Assembly (NCBI RefSeq): GCF_028476545.1
Contig: NW_026732295.1
Location: 1 to 64,000, forward strand
Length of the DNA stretch: 64,000 bases
From: Physella acuta
Taxonomy: Eukaryota; Mollusca; Gastropoda; Physidae
Direction of reading: 5' to 3'
The notes beneath the pieces are model-generated. The model was not told the origin of the DNA. It saw only the letters and a list, made by a program, of their open reading frames with translations, and did not search any database. Numbering within the stretch: position 1 is the first letter of the stretch; every line of letters begins with the position of its first letter. The translations under genes were made by a program, and so were the position numbers. Positions 50,717 to 62,284 of this stretch are shown one piece after another.

Positions 50717-51017
50717 AAAATTTCTCATTTAAATCTCTAGAGCATGACGGAAAAGTTTTACATTACTGATACGCATTCGCCTTTTATGTGAGAATTACTT
50801 GTATATTCACACAGTAGTTTCACACATAAAACGAAAACAGCCATAAAATACATTTCTATCGTTGACATCTTGCATCAAAGTAGAGATCGTTAGGAAATTA
50901 AAAAAAAAAAACTTTTAGCGCTCCCTTCTCAGTCAAAAATAGTATATTTTGGATACGAAGATTGATTGACTTCTACCCCTATATCCCCACCGCCTCTCCC
51001 CCTTGACCTCCATAGGG

Positions 51018-51046
51018 CGCAGAGAGAGAGAGAGAGAGAGAGAGAA
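51018..51046. repeat. (GA)n microsatellite
   Basis: GAGAGAGAGAGAGAGAGAGA run. Confidence 0.95.
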
Positions 51047-51369
51047 ACTATGAAACCCTGTCATGTGAAATCCTCTTGTTCTCCCTACCTGAAGAGATAC
51101 CGGTTTTATCTCAGCGAGGCTGTGAGATAATTGGTCAAGTATGTGACGCAAGATGAAACCATTTTTTTTTATGTTCAGCGGCCTAACGTGTAAACATTTT
51201 AAATGTGTATTGTATGTTCATTGGCAAGATTTTTAAGTTTAAATTTTCTATATCATTATTTGTTAGGATTTTACATTCTAGCAAATAATAAAAGCTCTAT
51301 CCTAAGGACAATGACCACATTTTATAGGCCAAGTAAAGGATAAAACAGTTGATACTTTCTACATCCACA

Positions 51370-51790
51370 TCAAAATCCAGGGCGAATTTAAACACAAATG
51401 CTCAACAGATTTGATGGCTAGCTTGGCTGTTTCCCTTAGGAAGTTGATCTCAAACTAAACATTAACAATATCAAAGTTATAAAACAAAATACATCTAAAC
51501 AGGAAACTATTAAAATAACAACACTAGAGAAAGTCAAAGATTTCACATATTTAGGCAGTACTGTCAATTAGAAAAACTAAACATTAACAATATCAAAGTT
51601 ATAAGGCAAAATACATCTAGACAGGAAACCATTAAAATAAACAACACTAGAGAAAGTAAAAGATTTCACATATTTAGGCAGCATTGTCAATTAGAAGCTG
51701 ACTTCACCGCTGAAATTAAAACACGCATCTCTAAGGACAAACAAGCCTTTACAACCATGCAGAGAACAAGGTACTGGAAGAACAGATGAT
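51370..51790 (+). mobile_element. LINE reverse-transcriptase C-terminal fragment, internally duplicated
   Basis: Translation gives EVDLKLNINNIKVIKQNTSK and then VKDFTYLGSTVN. After a second copy of that ~115 bp come ADFTAEIKTRISKDKQAFTT and MQRTRYWKN. The FTYLGS block followed by an EIKTRI helix is typical of the region just after the reverse-transcriptase core in non-LTR elements. The first copy ends in TAG after STVN, and the second copy carries an extra A (AAATAAACAACAC) that shifts the frame. No endonuclease or catalytic core is seen. Confidence 0.68.
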
Positions 51791-52051
51791 GATGGCTGCT
51801 TCCCGAGAACCAGACTGTTCTAACTCCATTTTTTCATTGTTTTCGAGACTATATACCATTGTGTTCTTAATCCATTAAGGCATCTTGGCAAAAAAAATCT
51901 CACCATTATCACACAACAGTTTAATTTCACCAAGAGCTTAATCCAAAAAGTAATAAAAGTCATTATTAAACAACAGTTTTATTTCAACAAGAGCTTAACA
52001 CAAAAATTGATGAAAGCCAAAGCTTTAGAACCATGTTGTGAACATTTTAGA

Positions 52052-52242
<191 letters not shown>

Positions 52243-52408
52243 TTTTTTACCGCCCCCCTCCCCCCAAACGAAATGAAATTTATATAATTTATATAGAAAA
52301 TATATACTTTTAACAGTGTCCGCCCCCCCCCCCCCCCGAAGAAAGTCTACAGCCCCCCCCCCCCCCCCCCCTCCCCCGAGAAAAAAGTCTGGAAGAAACA
52401 CTGGTCTT
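52243..52408. mobile_element. C-rich dispersed element, copy 1
   Basis: Order of blocks: C-run, AACGAAATG.AATTTATAT, ATATACTTTTAACAGTGTCC, C-runs, CCCCGAGAAAAAAGTCTGGA, AGAAACACTGG. The same order occurs at 54652-54828, 59985-60130, 60165-60312 and 61003-61146. Confidence 0.75.
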
Positions 52409-52779
52409 ACGTGTGTTACGAAAAGGACATTTGATGGTAAGATAAAGTTCACATTAGAGAGGAAGCCAGCCATTGTAGGTTTACATCCGATCTAAAACAG
52501 ACCGCTGGGGGAGGTTGTCTGGTAACATTAAACACACAATTACTTCCACCCAAGATCGGGCACGATAAATATTTTATGGTCAAAGTGGTTTCAAATGGTT
52601 TAGGTCCGTATCTGGGTGATAAAAAAATATTTCGGTTATTACTTTTTACACCTCGCTATGGGCTGGGAGATGACGTCATGTACTTGTACATACAGCAAGG
52701 TTGTATAAAGTTTATTGCACCGTGTTGTGGTGTATGTGGTTGTTATATGTTGGATTTAACGCCTGTTTGATGTCACGTT

Positions 52780-53110
52780 GTCATACATGTTTTTATAGTG
52801 TGTCACGAATGTGATCTTTATATGTTCGAGTTAAAGTAGAAATAATGTCACGTTTATGCTACCCCGTCACAAACGTCACAATGTGACACCGTGTTTATGG
52901 CGTGACAACGTGATTTGTCACCTCGGGTTCACAGCGTGTTTTCGTGAACAGTCACGTTTTAATCTGTGTCACTTTGATCTGTCACGTTTTCTCAGTGTAG
53001 CAACGTGATCTATCACCTCATGAACACAGGCAGTCTTCGTCTTAGTAGCGTGTCAACGTGACATGTTTGTTGGGGCATTCGCGTGATCTGTCACGCCATT
53101 GTTGTAAAGA
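52780..53110. repeat. Degenerate GTCACG/CGTGAC-rich stretch
   Basis: Many copies of TGTCACGTT, GTGATCTGTCAC and CAACGTGATCTATCAC in both orientations at irregular 20-35 bp spacing. Probably an old, decayed tandem repeat. Confidence 0.6.
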
Positions 53111-53137
53111 AGCAGACGGCAGTTCGCACCGTGTACA

Positions 53138-53236
53138 TTGATTGATCGACTAGAACAACAAATGCAAATCTATTTTCTCGGCGAATTCATTGATCGACTA
53201 GAACAACAAATACAAATCTATTTTCTCGGCGAATTC
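53138..53236. repeat. 48-bp direct duplication
   Basis: ATTGATCGACTAGAACAACA + AATNCAAATCTATTTTCTCG + GCGAATTC occurs twice in tandem. Confidence 0.92.
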
Positions 53237-53604
53237 ATTGACCTGCAGGCCAATAAGCTCTATTCTTGTTGTCAAGAAATTCAAATTCAATTTGCTGTTG
53301 ACGGAGCGAAAACTTGGACTTTGAACTTTGTATTTCTTTACGTTGAGTAACACTGTAATCATGTTCAATAACAATACGGGGTAGGGGGGGGCAGAGATAA
53401 GGACAGTTAAAGGACAAATACTAAACACATATAGGGCAGTTAGAGGACAAATAGATGATAAATACAGGAGAGATAGAGGACAACTACAGGACGAAATAAC
53501 TGTAGACAACAATTATTTAAAAAAAACAACCTTTCAAACTATGAAACTAAGCAAGAAAACAATCTCTTATTGCGTCTCCCATATTAAGTGAAATACAAGT
53601 ACAC

Positions 53605-53690
53605 TTGTTCTCTCGTATATTTTCTAAGCAATAAATAATACTAGATCTCTCTCGTATATTTTCTAAGCAATAAATAATACTAGATGCTAG
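53605..53690. repeat. ~40-bp direct duplication
   Basis: TCTCGTATATTTTCTAAGCA + ATAAATAATACTAGAT occurs twice. Confidence 0.9.
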
Positions 53691-54089
53691 TAATTATGTC
53701 CGAGACCCATTTAATTAAAATACTAGGCCTTTCAACTTGAATAATAGACCCACGAAACATTGTATCCATGTAATTAAAATACTAGACCCATTGTGCGAAT
53801 ATAATGCAATAATTGTAACGAATACTTTATTACTTCCCCTTTTTGTATAAAAAAAATTCAAAGATTTTGTCGATGTGCCATTGAGGGAATCCCATAATCC
53901 TCATAAAGCTACTTAATACCCTACACATGTCCCCCACATACCCCACCCCCCTCGGCGAAAAAAACCGGAGCTACGAGCGGGGGTCAAAGATATATGGCAA
54001 ATATTAGCAAGTCTAATTTGTGGGGTTGGAGTGGTTGGTCGGGGACAGCTCGTCCTAGCTCGGTGATCTGATCGACTTCAGCCCGGGGG

Positions 54090-54650
54090 TAGGGTTAGTT
54101 TGTGGTCAGACTGGGGTTAGGGTTAGTTTGTGGGCAGACTGGGGTTAGGGTTAGTTTGTGGTCACGTGTGGACTGGGGTTAGGGTTAGTTTGTGGCGAGA
54201 CTGGGGTTAGGGTTAGTTTGTGGCGAGACTGTGGTTAGGGTTAGTTTGTGGCGAGACTGGGGTTAGGGTTGGCTTGTGGCGAGACTGGGGTTAGGGTTGG
54301 CTTGTGGCCACGTGTGGACTGGGGTTAGGGTTAGTTTGTGGCAAGACTGGGGTTAGGGTTAGTTTGTGGCGAGACTGGGGTTAGGGTTGGCTTGTGGCGA
54401 GACTGGGGTTAGGGTTGGCTTGTGGCCACGTGTGGACTGGGGTTAGGGTTAGTTTGTGGCGAGACTGGGGTTAGGGTTGGCTTGTGGCCACGTGTGGACT
54501 GGGGTTAGGGTTAGGGTTAGTTTGTGGCGAGACTGGGGTAAGGGTTAGTTTGTGGCGAGACTGGGGTTAGGGTTAGTTTGTGGGCACGTGTTGACTGGGG
54601 TTAGCGTTAGTTTGTGGTCAGACTGGGGTTAGCGTTAGTTTGTGGTCACG
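54090..54650. repeat. ~30-bp array with telomere-like GGTTAGGGTTAG
   Basis: About 18 units of GACTGGGGTTAGGGTTAGTT + TGTGGCGA, with CCACGTGTG inserts in some. One unit resumes after the C-rich element at about 54822. Confidence 0.93.
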
Positions 54651-54651
54651 T

Positions 54652-54828
54652 ATTGACCCCCCCCCCCCCGAACGAAATGGAAATTTATATAGAAAATATA
54701 TACTTTTATCATTGTTCGCTCCCCCGGAAAATTTGGTCCGCCCCCCCCCCCCCCCCCCCCCGGAAATATCAAGTGATCCACCTCCCCCTCCCCGGAGAAA
54801 AAAAGTCTGGTAAAAACACTGGTGGCCA
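54652..54828. mobile_element. C-rich dispersed element, copy 2, inserted in the array
   Basis: It interrupts the 54090-54650 array: GGTCACGTATTGAC precedes it and GGCCACGTATTGACTGGGGT follows it. Internal blocks are as in the copy at 52243. Confidence 0.75.
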
Positions 54829-54954
54829 CGTATTGACTGGGGTTAATGTTAGTATGTTATAATTCTACTCTCAGAGGCCTGGGTTGAATTTAGTGTATGT
54901 GATGAGACACTACAAGACACCACCAACATCAGTATCGACACCAGCAAATTAAAG

Positions 54955-55295
54955 AAAACACCACCAACATTGGTGCAAACACCACCAACATTAGAGCAAA
55001 CACCACCAACATTAGAGCAAACACCACCAACATTAGAGCAAACACCACCACCAACATTAGAGCAAACACCACCAACAGTGGAGCAAACACCACCACCAAC
55101 AGTGGAGCAAACACCACCACCAACAGTGGAGCAAACACCACCAACAGTGGAGCAAACACCACCACCAACAGTGGAGCAAACACCACCAACAGTGGAGCAA
55201 ACACCACCACCAACAGTTGAGCAAACACCACCAACATTAGAGTAAACACCACCAACAGTGGAGCAAACACCACCACCAACAGCGACCAACAGCGC
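54955..55295. repeat. 21/24-bp array
   Basis: ACACCACCAACAGTGGAGCA and an ACCACCACCAACA longer form. Both lengths are multiples of three, so frames stay open on both strands (TPPTVEQ; VVGGVCS). I treat these as artefacts. Confidence 0.93.
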
Positions 55296-55685
55296 AAAAA
55301 AATAAAACAGTCATAAAATCGGAGCAAAAAACAACCTTGTTGAGAAAGGTAAAAATTTAAAGTAGATGTCACATAGGATTACAGTTTCCCCATTGAGATA
55401 TCGCTGACCTAGATATGTCAAGCGGGAAATAAATATATGACAGGACTGAATCAATTAAAGAGATTCAATTAAGTCGGGGCCCACGTGAAACATAACAAAC
55501 AGGAAAGTAATTAACGACTAAGCAATCACACGATAGAATAACAAACTAATTAGCGTCCACGGTTATGTCAAGCCGAAGTCGGCAACGCAAGGGCCGCAAC
55601 CGTAGCGTCGCGAGATTTGATGGCGATTACCTAAATGTGCCAACTGCAATTATGTCCCTTTGAATTGTCGTCCGGCTTTCAAAGG

Positions 55686-55808
55686 ACGACGGCAGCATTG
55701 TGTGGTGTGTGTGGAATGTGGGGGTAAAGCGGCATTGTGTGATGTGTGTGGAATGTGGGGGTAAGGCAGCATTGTGTGGTGTGTGTGGAATGTGGGGGTA
55801 AGGCAGCA
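55686..55808. repeat. 38-bp repeat, three copies
   Basis: GCATTGTGTGGTGTGTGTGG + AATGTGGGGGTAAGGCA. Confidence 0.9.
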
Positions 55809-55809
55809 A

Positions 55810-56430
55810 TTATTCTGTGGTTCGTTAGTCTGCTGATGTATAACAAAAATATTTTAAGGAAATGTCTGCCTGTTGTCTACGTAAATAATACAAGTTTTCT
55901 TAAATGGCATTTTTAATTGTAGCTAAAGATTTTTAAAATGTGCATTAAGTACCATAAACATTAAAAAAAAAACGCAATATGAACTCAGTAGCAATTAAAA
56001 TTACCGTGGTTAATTAGCTACAATTGTGTGTTGTATAATTATCTTTTTCGTGTCATGGACGCAATTTAGATAATTTATAGTAAATATTTTAAAACAAATA
56101 AATAACTAACTATAGAAACAAATATCAAAGGGTATTAAAGAAGGTGAACCTTGTAATAAGTTACAATACTAAGTATTGAAAATCAGAAGACAACAAAATT
56201 ACTTTGCGATAGGTTGATTTAAGTTGATACCACCCTAAAGTTTATATCAAATATATCAAAATTATCCGCTAGGATGAAGCTTCTAAGAAATGAATCCAAA
56301 ACAAATCCATTTTTAAACAAGCGTTTTTGTAGCGCTTGTTTAAAAAAAAGTTTTTGTAGAGCAGACTAGTGACCGTTTTTTTTTTTGTCACGGTGTGGAA
56401 AATCAACGGTTAGACGTAGGTCTTAAAACA
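55810..56430. other. Intergenic, nothing recognised
   Basis: AT-rich. AAGCGTTTTTGTAGCGCTTG at about 56320-56340 is a small inverted-repeat curiosity. No gene is seen. Confidence 0.5.
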
Positions 56431-56449
56431 ATGGACTATATTTATAAGA

Positions 56450-56550
56450 ATAAAGTTCTCTACTTAGTAACAGTGGAACTATAAGACATAATACAGTTCT
56501 CTTACTTAGTAACAGTGGAACTATAAGACATAATACAGTTCTCTAGCTTG
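56450..56550. repeat. ~43-bp repeat, two and a half copies
   Basis: AGTTCTCTACTTAGTAACAG + TGGAACTATAAGACATAATA. Confidence 0.88.
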
Positions 56551-56989
56551 GAGCAGAGGATGTTTTAAGCAGAACTTGACCGCTCGGCTGACCATAAGAA
56601 CAAGACACTGGCGATCTGTTTTTGTGATCGCTTGAATTAAAATGAAAGTGTTTCTCGAGAACTAGCAGTGATTCAAAATCTCTAAACTTGTTGTTAATAG
56701 AAGAAGTCACCGTGTTTGACTGTTGCCCTCAATTGTAATGTGTCAATGTCACACCTTTCGACAGATGTCGTAAATTTTAGTGACGAAAGATAGTTAATGA
56801 CATTAATTGCTCATTAAAAAATGTGGATTGATTTGTCAGTGAAAATGGCATAACGTCTAATCTAGGAAATATTCAGCAGGCTGTGGGTATGTGGGGTGGG
56901 GTAGTTATGTGAGTGTGGGAAGTTTGGAGTGTATGTGTGTAGAGGGGACGGAAGCAGGAATGTATGTTCATTGGAATGAACTGTTAGCG

Positions 56990-57145
56990 ATCTGCATGAG
57001 AAATGATTAAAGGAAACGAATATGTGGTATGTATGAGAAATGATTAGAGAAATATGCGGTCATTGTGAGAAATGATTAAAAGGGTATGTGGTCTGTATGT
57101 GAGAAATGATTAAAAGGGTATGTGGTCTGTATGTGAGAACATTTT
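56990..57145. repeat. ~34-bp repeat, about four copies
   Basis: GAGAAATGATTAAAAGGGTA + TGTGGTCTGTAT with diverged early copies. Confidence 0.85.
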
Positions 57146-57349
57146 AAGTCATTAACCCTCTAGGAAGTGACTCATACAACAAGAATGCCCCCCCCCCCCC
57201 CCTCACGCCACCCGACCCCACCCCACGCCTCCCTGTGACAATCACAGCAGATTGTCTTATCGTGTTTACTATCCCCCCCCCTAAGACCGACATTGTCAAT
57301 TTCTAGTTGATAACGCCGACACAATCGCCGGGTCTAAAACTGGTAGCAG

Positions 57350-57520
57350 GGGTCACTTACTACATATATTCGGGGTCACTTACTGTAGTCGACCCTTTCA
57401 CAGTCCCGTACAAGGTACCTCTACCACAGACCGCTACATATATTCGGGGTCACTTACTGTAGTCGACCCTTTCACAGTCCTATACAAGGTACCTCTACCA
57501 CAGACCGCTACATATATTCC
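57350..57520. repeat. ~78-bp direct duplication
   Basis: CTACATATATTCGGGGTCAC through GGTACCTCTACCACAGACCG occurs twice. Confidence 0.92.
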
Positions 57521-57529
57521 TTACATGTT

Positions 57530-58390
57530 CTCTAACAAGGCCCCTTGCAATCCTGGGAGATGGTGCATGTATAACTAGGGAGCAAAAGTCTCACCGTGTT
57601 CCTAAATAGAAAATAACTTTACAATATTTTTTTGTAAAATCATTTGTAAGGCTTCATTTCAATATAAAGCATTATGTTTGTAGTCAAATGAAAATTTAAA
57701 AAATAGACTCCGGTTAAATCAAAATAATTCTCAAACTGTTTAAAAAGCCAAATATTTTCGTAAAAATAAGAATGAATATTCAAAGAGTGTTCTATAAAAT
57801 TGCTTTATACAACCACCCACAACTGTTGAACTAAGCTAATGCTAAGCTACTAGCGTACACCTTCGTGTTCTATGTGTACGATAACATACCTTACATAGCA
57901 CACACGTTGAAGATGATACTATGCACATACAAAAGTAGTACAGTTTACCACGATATGTAAGTAGATTATACTAATAGTAAACTTAAAAGAAGCCCTAATA
58001 TATAAGAATTTTTTTTTTAAAATAAAACACAGCATGACTTGGAAAAATTGAGAAATTATCTACATCATACAGTAGTCTGAAGAGTCCGGGGGGGGGGGGG
58101 GGTTGCCGTTACATATACTACACTCTCTCCTACATCCCAATATCACAACCCCCACCACAAGCATACTATAATGGTGGACCCCCACTACACAAAAAGCCCC
58201 GCCGCCCCTCCCCCCCCCCCCCCACACACACATCTCTTCCTTACAGACCCACGTAAAGCCTGGCGCCTTCATTATGTGAAACTTGCGACTAATTCAGCAG
58301 GAAAAGACAAGCCACGGATTAACGCCTAAATCCTCAAATCAAGGTTCATGTTTCAACCGATTTCAATATTTTTTTCACAGACCCAGCTAG
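57530..58390. other. Intergenic, nothing recognised
   Basis: AT-rich with a G-run at 58088-58102 and a C-run at 58208-58222. No gene is seen. Confidence 0.5.
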
Positions 58391-58404
58391 TTAGTTCTCT
58401 TGGT

Positions 58405-58535
58405 AGGGGGTAAGATCAGCGCTGCTATGCCGAGAGTTAATTCGGAACTGGGGTAAGATCAGCGCTGCTATGTCGAGAGTTAATTCGGAGCTGGGGTAAG
58501 ATCAGCGCTGCTATGCCGAGAGTTAATTCGGGGCT
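58405..58535. repeat. ~45-bp repeat, three copies
   Basis: GGGTAAGATCAGCGCTGCTA + TGCCGAGAGTTAATTCGG. Confidence 0.92.
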
Positions 58536-58574
58536 TAACTATACCCGGCTGGATACAAACAGCTTTCAAATTAG

Positions 58575-58880
58575 CAACAGCCGAGTTCACTTTATTTTGT
58601 GGAACAGTCGAGTTCACATTTTTGGTCGAACGGCCAAGTTTACATTTTTTTCACAGTATTTTTGTACAGTCGAGATCACATTTTTTTGTCCAACTGTCGA
58701 GTTTACATTTTTTAGCAACAGTCGAGTTCACAATATTTTTGTACGAACGAGATCACATTTTTGTCGAACTGTCGAGTTCACATTATGGTCTAACTGTCGA
58801 GATCACATTTTTGTCCAACTGTCGAGTTCGCATTTTTGTAGAACAGCCGAGTTCACATTTTTAGTGCAACAGTCCAAGTC
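58575..58880. repeat. ~25-bp degenerate array
   Basis: About 12 units of CAGTCGAGTTCACATTTTTT with TGTCGAACT spacers. Open frames with SRVHF repeats are artefacts. Confidence 0.88.
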
Positions 58881-59214
58881 CGCAGAAATTAAAAAAAAGA
58901 AAACAACTTGTACACCGATTTTAGCTGATAACTCGGTGAATAAGGAGAGGAGGGCGGGATGGCTGGTGGGGGGGGGGGGGAGGGGTGAAAGAAGGTCGTT
59001 GAAGTAGATGAAAATGACCTTCAATAGAAATAGGAGAGGAAACGCGCCGGTGACATCACGGATTAAGCAATGGATTGAGTCGCGGATTAACTCACATGTG
59101 TCAGCTTGATACTCCAGTGTGACAGGGGTCTTATTGCTGGCGTCACCTCCCCTCATCTTGTCTGGGTTGTAGCCGTGACCCCCCCCCCCTACCTCACCAC
59201 GTCATGAATGGCTT

Positions 59215-59430
59215 ATATTGGCGTCACTCCCTTATCCTATTCTATTACAATATGTCATTTATCCTATACTATTCCAATATACCACCTATCCTATTCTATC
59301 ACAATATAGATATATCTATCTTACCCCAATATATCGTCTATCATCACAATGTATCCTTTTCCTATCCCTATATATCTTTTAACCTATCACAAAATATTAT
59401 CTTTCCTATACTAATATATCGGCTCTAGTA
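59215..59430. repeat. Degenerate ~28-bp repeat
   Basis: Repeated TATCCTATTCTATTACAATA and decayed variants, about eight units. Confidence 0.75.
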
Positions 59431-59984
59431 CCCTATTACAATTAACAAGTATATTTTATGGAGTGGATAACGGTCTGAAGGCTCTGAGACTTTTCAGCTT
59501 CTAGGCATAATGACAAATTAAAAACCGCTGATGTAAAAAGGCTAGCAGATAAATTGGCGTCGAGCTAGCCTCTGACTCTGATAATCAAGACGTGTTTTAA
59601 TACCTGACTCGGCGACTCAGGTGTTTTTAATTGAATGGAAAGGTTCTGAATTGTTTACAAAAGGAAATTTTCAATTAATGCAGACGACATAGTTCATATG
59701 TAATAATAAATATATAAAAGATGTATTGTCGCTAAATAGCCTACAAATTGCTGGACTTAAGGAAAAGGACGGCGTCGCACGAAATTTGCACGAACATTTT
59801 GAAACGAGAAAAATGGCCCGTTGAAGAAGGATACACCGGGCGCTAGGCTGATAGTGCTGTCTCTTTTCTCTAAACTAAAACCACCCCAGCCCCCCCCCAC
59901 ACACCACCACCCCCCACACCCCCCCACCCCACACCCCCCCACACCACCCCCATTCCCCCCCCCCACACCCCCCACCCCCCGAAA

Positions 59985-60130
59985 AACATGTATACCGTCC
60001 CATTCAACGAAATATAATTATATACTTTTTCCAGTGTCCGCCCCCTCCCCGAAAATTCTACCCCCACCCCCGAAAATTTCAAGTACCCCCACCACTCTCC
60101 GGGGAGGAAAAAGTCTAAATTAAAACCACC
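59985..60130. mobile_element. C-rich dispersed element, copy 3
   Basis: ACCGTCCCATTCAACGAAAT, TATACTTTTTCCAGTGTCCG, CCCGAAAATTTCAAGTACCC and GGGGAGGAAAAAGTCT blocks. Confidence 0.72.
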
Positions 60131-60164
60131 CCCCCCCCCCCACTCACCCCCCCCCCCTCTAAAA

Positions 60165-60312
60165 AAACATGTCTACCGTCCCATTCAACGAAATATAATT
60201 ATATACTTTTTCCAGTGTCCGCCCCCTCCCCGAAAATTCTACCCCCGCCCCCGAAAATTTCAAGTACCCCCCACCCCTCTCCGGGGAGGAAAAAGTCTGA
60301 AAGAAACACTGG
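60165..60312. mobile_element. C-rich dispersed element, copy 4
   Basis: Near-identical to copy 3, ending GTCTGAAAGAAACACTGGTG. Confidence 0.72.
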
Positions 60313-60766
60313 TGTCGCGCTTAGCCACTACGCGAAGAATTGCATTAAAGAAATTGCGAGAAAACCACTTTTTAGATTAGACACATTAATTAGGCGGTAA
60401 TTTTATTATAGAGTATCGATGAGGAAATTTCTTTTGAGTTGGGGAGGGGGGGGGGGGGGCTCAGACGTTCTTACGCGGGGGGTGGGGCTTCGCCCCTACT
60501 CGAAGAATTCTATGCAAGAAACTCTTCACGCAAACCATTTAGATTAGACAACATTTCCTTTTTTCAATGTTTCAATGACGTCATTACATTACTGTGTGCA
60601 CTCTCTGGTTTGAGATTATGTTCTACTCTACGCTAAATGTGTCGACGTCATATTTCGTTTTTCGAATTACTGTGCAGGTTTTTAAATTCCTTGTGTTTTC
60701 TCTAGAGCGTTCTTGTCAGACAGATAGATAGATAGATAGATAGATAGAGAGACAGCGAAACATAAA

Positions 60767-61690
60767 TGGCCCGTTGAGGAAGGGTACAACGGGCGCTAGG
60801 CTGATAGTGCTGTCTCTTTTCTCTAAACTAAAACCAACCCACCCCCCCCACACACCACCCCCACCCCACCACCCCACCCCCACAAACCACCCCCACCCCC
60901 CACCACACACCAACCCCACCCCAACCCCTCACCCCCACACACCACCCCCACCCCCCACCACACACCGCCCCCCACCCCCCACCCCCCCCCCCCCCAAAAA
61001 AAACATGTCTACCGTCCCATTCAACGAAATATAATTATATACTTTTTCCAGTGTCCGCCCCCTCCCAGAAAATTCTACCCCCGCCCCCGAAAATTTCAAG
61101 TACCCCCACCCCTCTCCGGGGAGGAAAAAGTCTGAAAGAAACACTGAAATCAACCCACCCCCCCACACACCACCCCCACCCCCCCCCACCCCCACACACC
61201 ACCCCCCCCCACACACACCCCCCCCCCACACCCCCCCCCCACCCCCCCAAAAAAAACATGTCTACCGTCCCATTGCAAGAAAACCACTTTTTAGATTAGA
61301 CACATTAATTAGGCGGTAATTTTATTATAGAGTATCGATGAGGAAATTTCTTTTGAGTTGGGGAGGGGGGGGGGGGGCTCAGACGTTCTTACGCGGGGGG
61401 TGGGGCTTCGCCCCTACCCGAAGAATTGTATGCAAGAAACTCTTCACGCAAACCATTTAGATTAGACAACATTTCCTTTTTAATTCAATGTTTACGCGAT
61501 AATCAATGACGTCATATGACTGTGTGCACTCTCTGGTTTGAGATTATGTTCTACTCTGCGCTAAATGTGTCGACGTCATACTTCGTTTTTCGAAATACTA
61601 TGCATGTTTTTAAATTGCTTGTGTTTTCTCTAGAGCGTTCTTGTCAGACAGAGCGTTCTTGTCAGATAGACAGACAGACAGCGAAACTAT
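60767..61690. repeat. Segmental tandem duplication, unit 2 (~925 bp)
   Basis: Same order of blocks as unit 1, from TGGCCCGTTGAGGAAGGGTA to the GACAGACAGACAGCGAAAC end. It has one full C-rich element (61003-61146) instead of two. Similarity by eye is about 90-95% outside C-runs. Confidence 0.88.
61003..61146. mobile_element. C-rich dispersed element, copy 5
   Basis: Near-identical to copies 3 and 4, ending GTCTGAAAGAAACACTG. A partial sixth start (ACATGTCTACCGTCCCATT) lies at about 61256-61275. Confidence 0.72.
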
Positions 61691-61699
61691 TAGTATTAA

Positions 61700-62280
61700 T
61701 TAAACTTTTAATTTTGGTATAGTTGGAGTTCAGGTCTCCTAAGCGGCTCCCCCCCCCCCCCCCCAATCCCTTATCTCCCGTTCCTTGTGGAGTCTGGCAG
61801 CGTGGTTGTTCTGCAACAAATACGAACACTTTTTACAGCTAATGTTGTAGTTAGCGCTAATATAAACCACAATTTACCCTATTACTAACCCAGCACTAAA
61901 ATCTAATTTTAATTTCACATGTATACAAATAGGGGCCTATAAAGAATATTTATCATGTAGGGGCTTGTATAAAATAATTAGTAGTGTCCGATTTCGGCAG
62001 TTCTTGTTGTAGCGTAGAAAACGTCATGTTAACTGAGAATAGTAATGACAGTTCATACATAAGGACATAAATAGATAGTTATAGTTCTCTGTGAGTTGAC
62101 CAGTGTGAAGACATCGGTCAGTTAGGGACACATTTTTTACCTATTTGAAGAGATCGGTCAGTTAGGGACAAGCTTCAGGTCAATAGGTGAAAGGTCAGAC
62201 AGTTATTGATAAGAGCCGATAATGAATGTACATGTAGGTGTCAATCAGCAGCAGATAAACACGTCAGGAGCGGGGAGGGC
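61700..62280. other. Intergenic, nothing recognised
   Basis: A C-run lies at 61750-61764, and a short duplication of GATCGGTCAGTTAGGGACA at about 62113-62175. No gene is seen. Confidence 0.55.
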
Positions 62281-62284
62281 CAGA

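Larger units (their letters stand above)
59812..60766. repeat. Segmental tandem duplication, unit 1 (~955 bp)
   Basis: Opens TGGCCCGTTGAAGAAGGATA, then GCTAGGCTGATAGTGCTGTC, C-rich runs, two C-rich elements (59985 and 60165), a block AAACCACTTTTTAGATTAGA through GGGGCTTCGCCCCTACTCGA, and ends with GAGCGTTCTTGTCAGACAGA and a (GATA)n/(GACA)n tract. The second unit follows directly. Confidence 0.88.

Noticed and set aside
54849-55372. VGGVCSTV / TPPTVEQ frames
   Set aside because: 21/24-bp array artefact, open on both strands.
55565-55663. 33-codon basic frame (MSSRSRQRKGRNRSVARFDG...)
   Set aside because: Protein-like and CpG-rich, but too short, with no homologue, splice context or conservation evidence.
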